Shown piece by piece: positions 63,120-64,000 of a DNA stretch of 64,000 nt. The notes under the pieces are model-generated. The model saw only the letters and a list, made by a program, of their open reading frames with translations. It was not told the DNA's origin and did not search any database. The position numbers and the translations under genes were made by a program. Source of the stretch: Lethocerus indicus (taxonomy: Eukaryota > Arthropoda > Insecta > Hemiptera > Belostomatidae); NCBI GenBank assembly GCA_019843655.1, contig JACDQD010000003.1, positions 34,545,485 to 34,609,484 on the forward strand. The letters are read 5' to 3'. How positions within the stretch are numbered: the stretch's first letter is position 1; every line of letters starts with the position of its first letter.

Positions 63120-63176
63120 CTAAACAAAAATTTACATAAGGGGCCGCCGCCTCAAAACACATTATATATACAGGCT

Positions 63177-63355
63177 GTAATTTGCCACCATTCTTGCAGA
63201 GTAAAGTCGGCAAGCCGATAGTTTAGGGTCAGTACAAATGGGGCGTTACACGATAGAACAACGTGATTTCATTGTTGAACAATATTTCAGAAAATAATGA
63301 AGGGTTTGGCAGCCACAGTTCGATTCAAATCTTGCGTTAATTTTTGGACACGCTA
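63177..63355 (+). mobile_element. truncated Tc1/mariner-type element
   Basis: Internal motif TTTGCCACCATTCTTGCAGA, the RYTIEQRDFIVEQYF relic, and right end GCGTTAATTTTTGGACACGC. The left terminal repeat is missing. Confidence 0.75.
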
Positions 63356-63362
63356 TAAACAG

Positions 63363-63365
<3 letters not shown>

Positions 63366-63402
<37 letters not shown>
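63366..63402. repeat. (TA)n microsatellite
   Basis: About 17 TA units directly beside the element end, possibly grown from a TA target site. Confidence 0.88.
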
Positions 63403-63405
<3 letters not shown>

Positions 63406-64000
63406 AACGAATAAATACGAATGTAAGCCCTAGCCCCCCCATGACCCCCCATGGTGTGTGGGGTGTGGAAAGGAGTCTCCCCCTGGGGGCTACAGGCAGA
63501 CATAATATATCCCCGATTCTGGTTTGCACTCGATTATTCAATCCACTTTGCACACTACAAACAAGCTTACACTAAATTTAGTGTTTCGGGCTGGAATCAC
63601 CCGCTGGAGAAGCAGGCGGATTCTCTCTCGTTCAGAATTGTACGAAGTTTCGAGTATTTTCGACAACATTTATAACACCGACCGAATAAACAGTTTGTGT
63701 TTCGTACATTTTACGAAATGCGGCATTTTATTAAATTTTAAAAGAATATCGAACAATTTAAAAATATATTTGGGGCGCAAACTGGAAATACTGTTCTGTA
63801 GAACGACAAATAACCTGTACATTAAAAGAAGCATTCATAAGAGACGATATGCATCGTCTATGAAATTCCTCCCGTTACCAACGAGGACCAAACAAGAGAC
63901 CAAATGGCGGTGATATTTGTTTAATATGAATTGTCACCAAAGTGAAGGAGATTCCGTGTGAATAAGAGTTTTACTCTTATTGGAACGGTTGGGTCTCTTA

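Larger units (their letters stand above)
63120..64000 (-). other. intron upstream of E78
   Basis: Contains an element copy (63177-63355) and a (TA)n tract. No exon recognised to the window edge. Confidence 0.65.

Noticed and set aside
8245..62700. Dumpy as a pseudogene because of frameshifts
   Set aside because: All splice sites and phases hold over 78 exons, and no in-frame nonsense substitutions were seen outside the indels. The indels sit mostly in homopolymers or repeats.
63420..64000. Possible additional exon or small ORFs at the right edge
   Set aside because: No cysteine pattern, splice-site pair or family resemblance. The short hairpin near 63961-63980 is too small to interpret.
1..64000. 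tRNA, rRNA or other RNA genes
   Set aside because: No cloverleaf, box A/B pair or conserved RNA segment was noticed in the introns by eye. A covariance-model search was not possible.

Overview
The window looks like insect nuclear DNA. It holds one very large multi-exon gene on the minus strand, with AT-rich introns, canonical GT-AG splice sites, DNA-transposon relics and microsatellites. I see no second protein gene, no RNA gene and no bacterial feature. The tandem EGF-DPY-EGF modules (a first EGF, then the RPEC..DC..AC..KC.DPC segment, then an EGF ending GDPF..C) identify it as dumpy (dp). Dumpy is the giant extracellular filament protein that anchors insect epidermis and tendon cells to the cuticle. 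Assignment to an insect order is not possible from the sequence.

I resolve 78 consecutive coding exons, numbered here E1 to E78 from left to right. Transcription runs E78 to E1, from 63119 down to 1026. All 77 splice junctions are compatible in phase once a few one-base indels are allowed for. About 38 kb is coding, or roughly 12,700 residues. Both gene ends lie outside: no signal peptide is seen to the right, and no ZP domain or membrane anchor to the left.

The 5' part (63119 to about 43100, E78-E51) codes for irregular EGF, calcium-binding EGF (DVDEC/DIDEC) and DPY-like cysteine modules, with mixed intron phases. The middle (42730 to 23924) holds two giant mucin-like exons: E50, with about 34 copies of a 69-residue (207-bp) repeat, and E46, with about 52 copies of a 26-residue (78-bp) repeat. 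They occupy the place of the PIGSFEAST region of Drosophila Dumpy. Three tiny cysteine-rich exons (E47-E49) lie between them. The 3' part (23263 to 1026, E45-E1) is a regular ladder of exons, mostly 309-345 bp, all phase 1-1. From E36 to E1 the exons cycle strictly through three types, giving a three-exon higher-order repeat.

Introns carry several families of short DNA-transposon relics: Tc1/mariner-type elements with GGGTGTCCCAAAATT ends, a foldback element, a 32-bp-TIR element and a mariner-type MITE. They are densest between 46 and 54 kb. About ten single-base indels, mostly in homopolymers, and many indels in the 207-bp array break the reading frame while splice phases stay consistent. 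Residual assembly error explains this better than gene decay.
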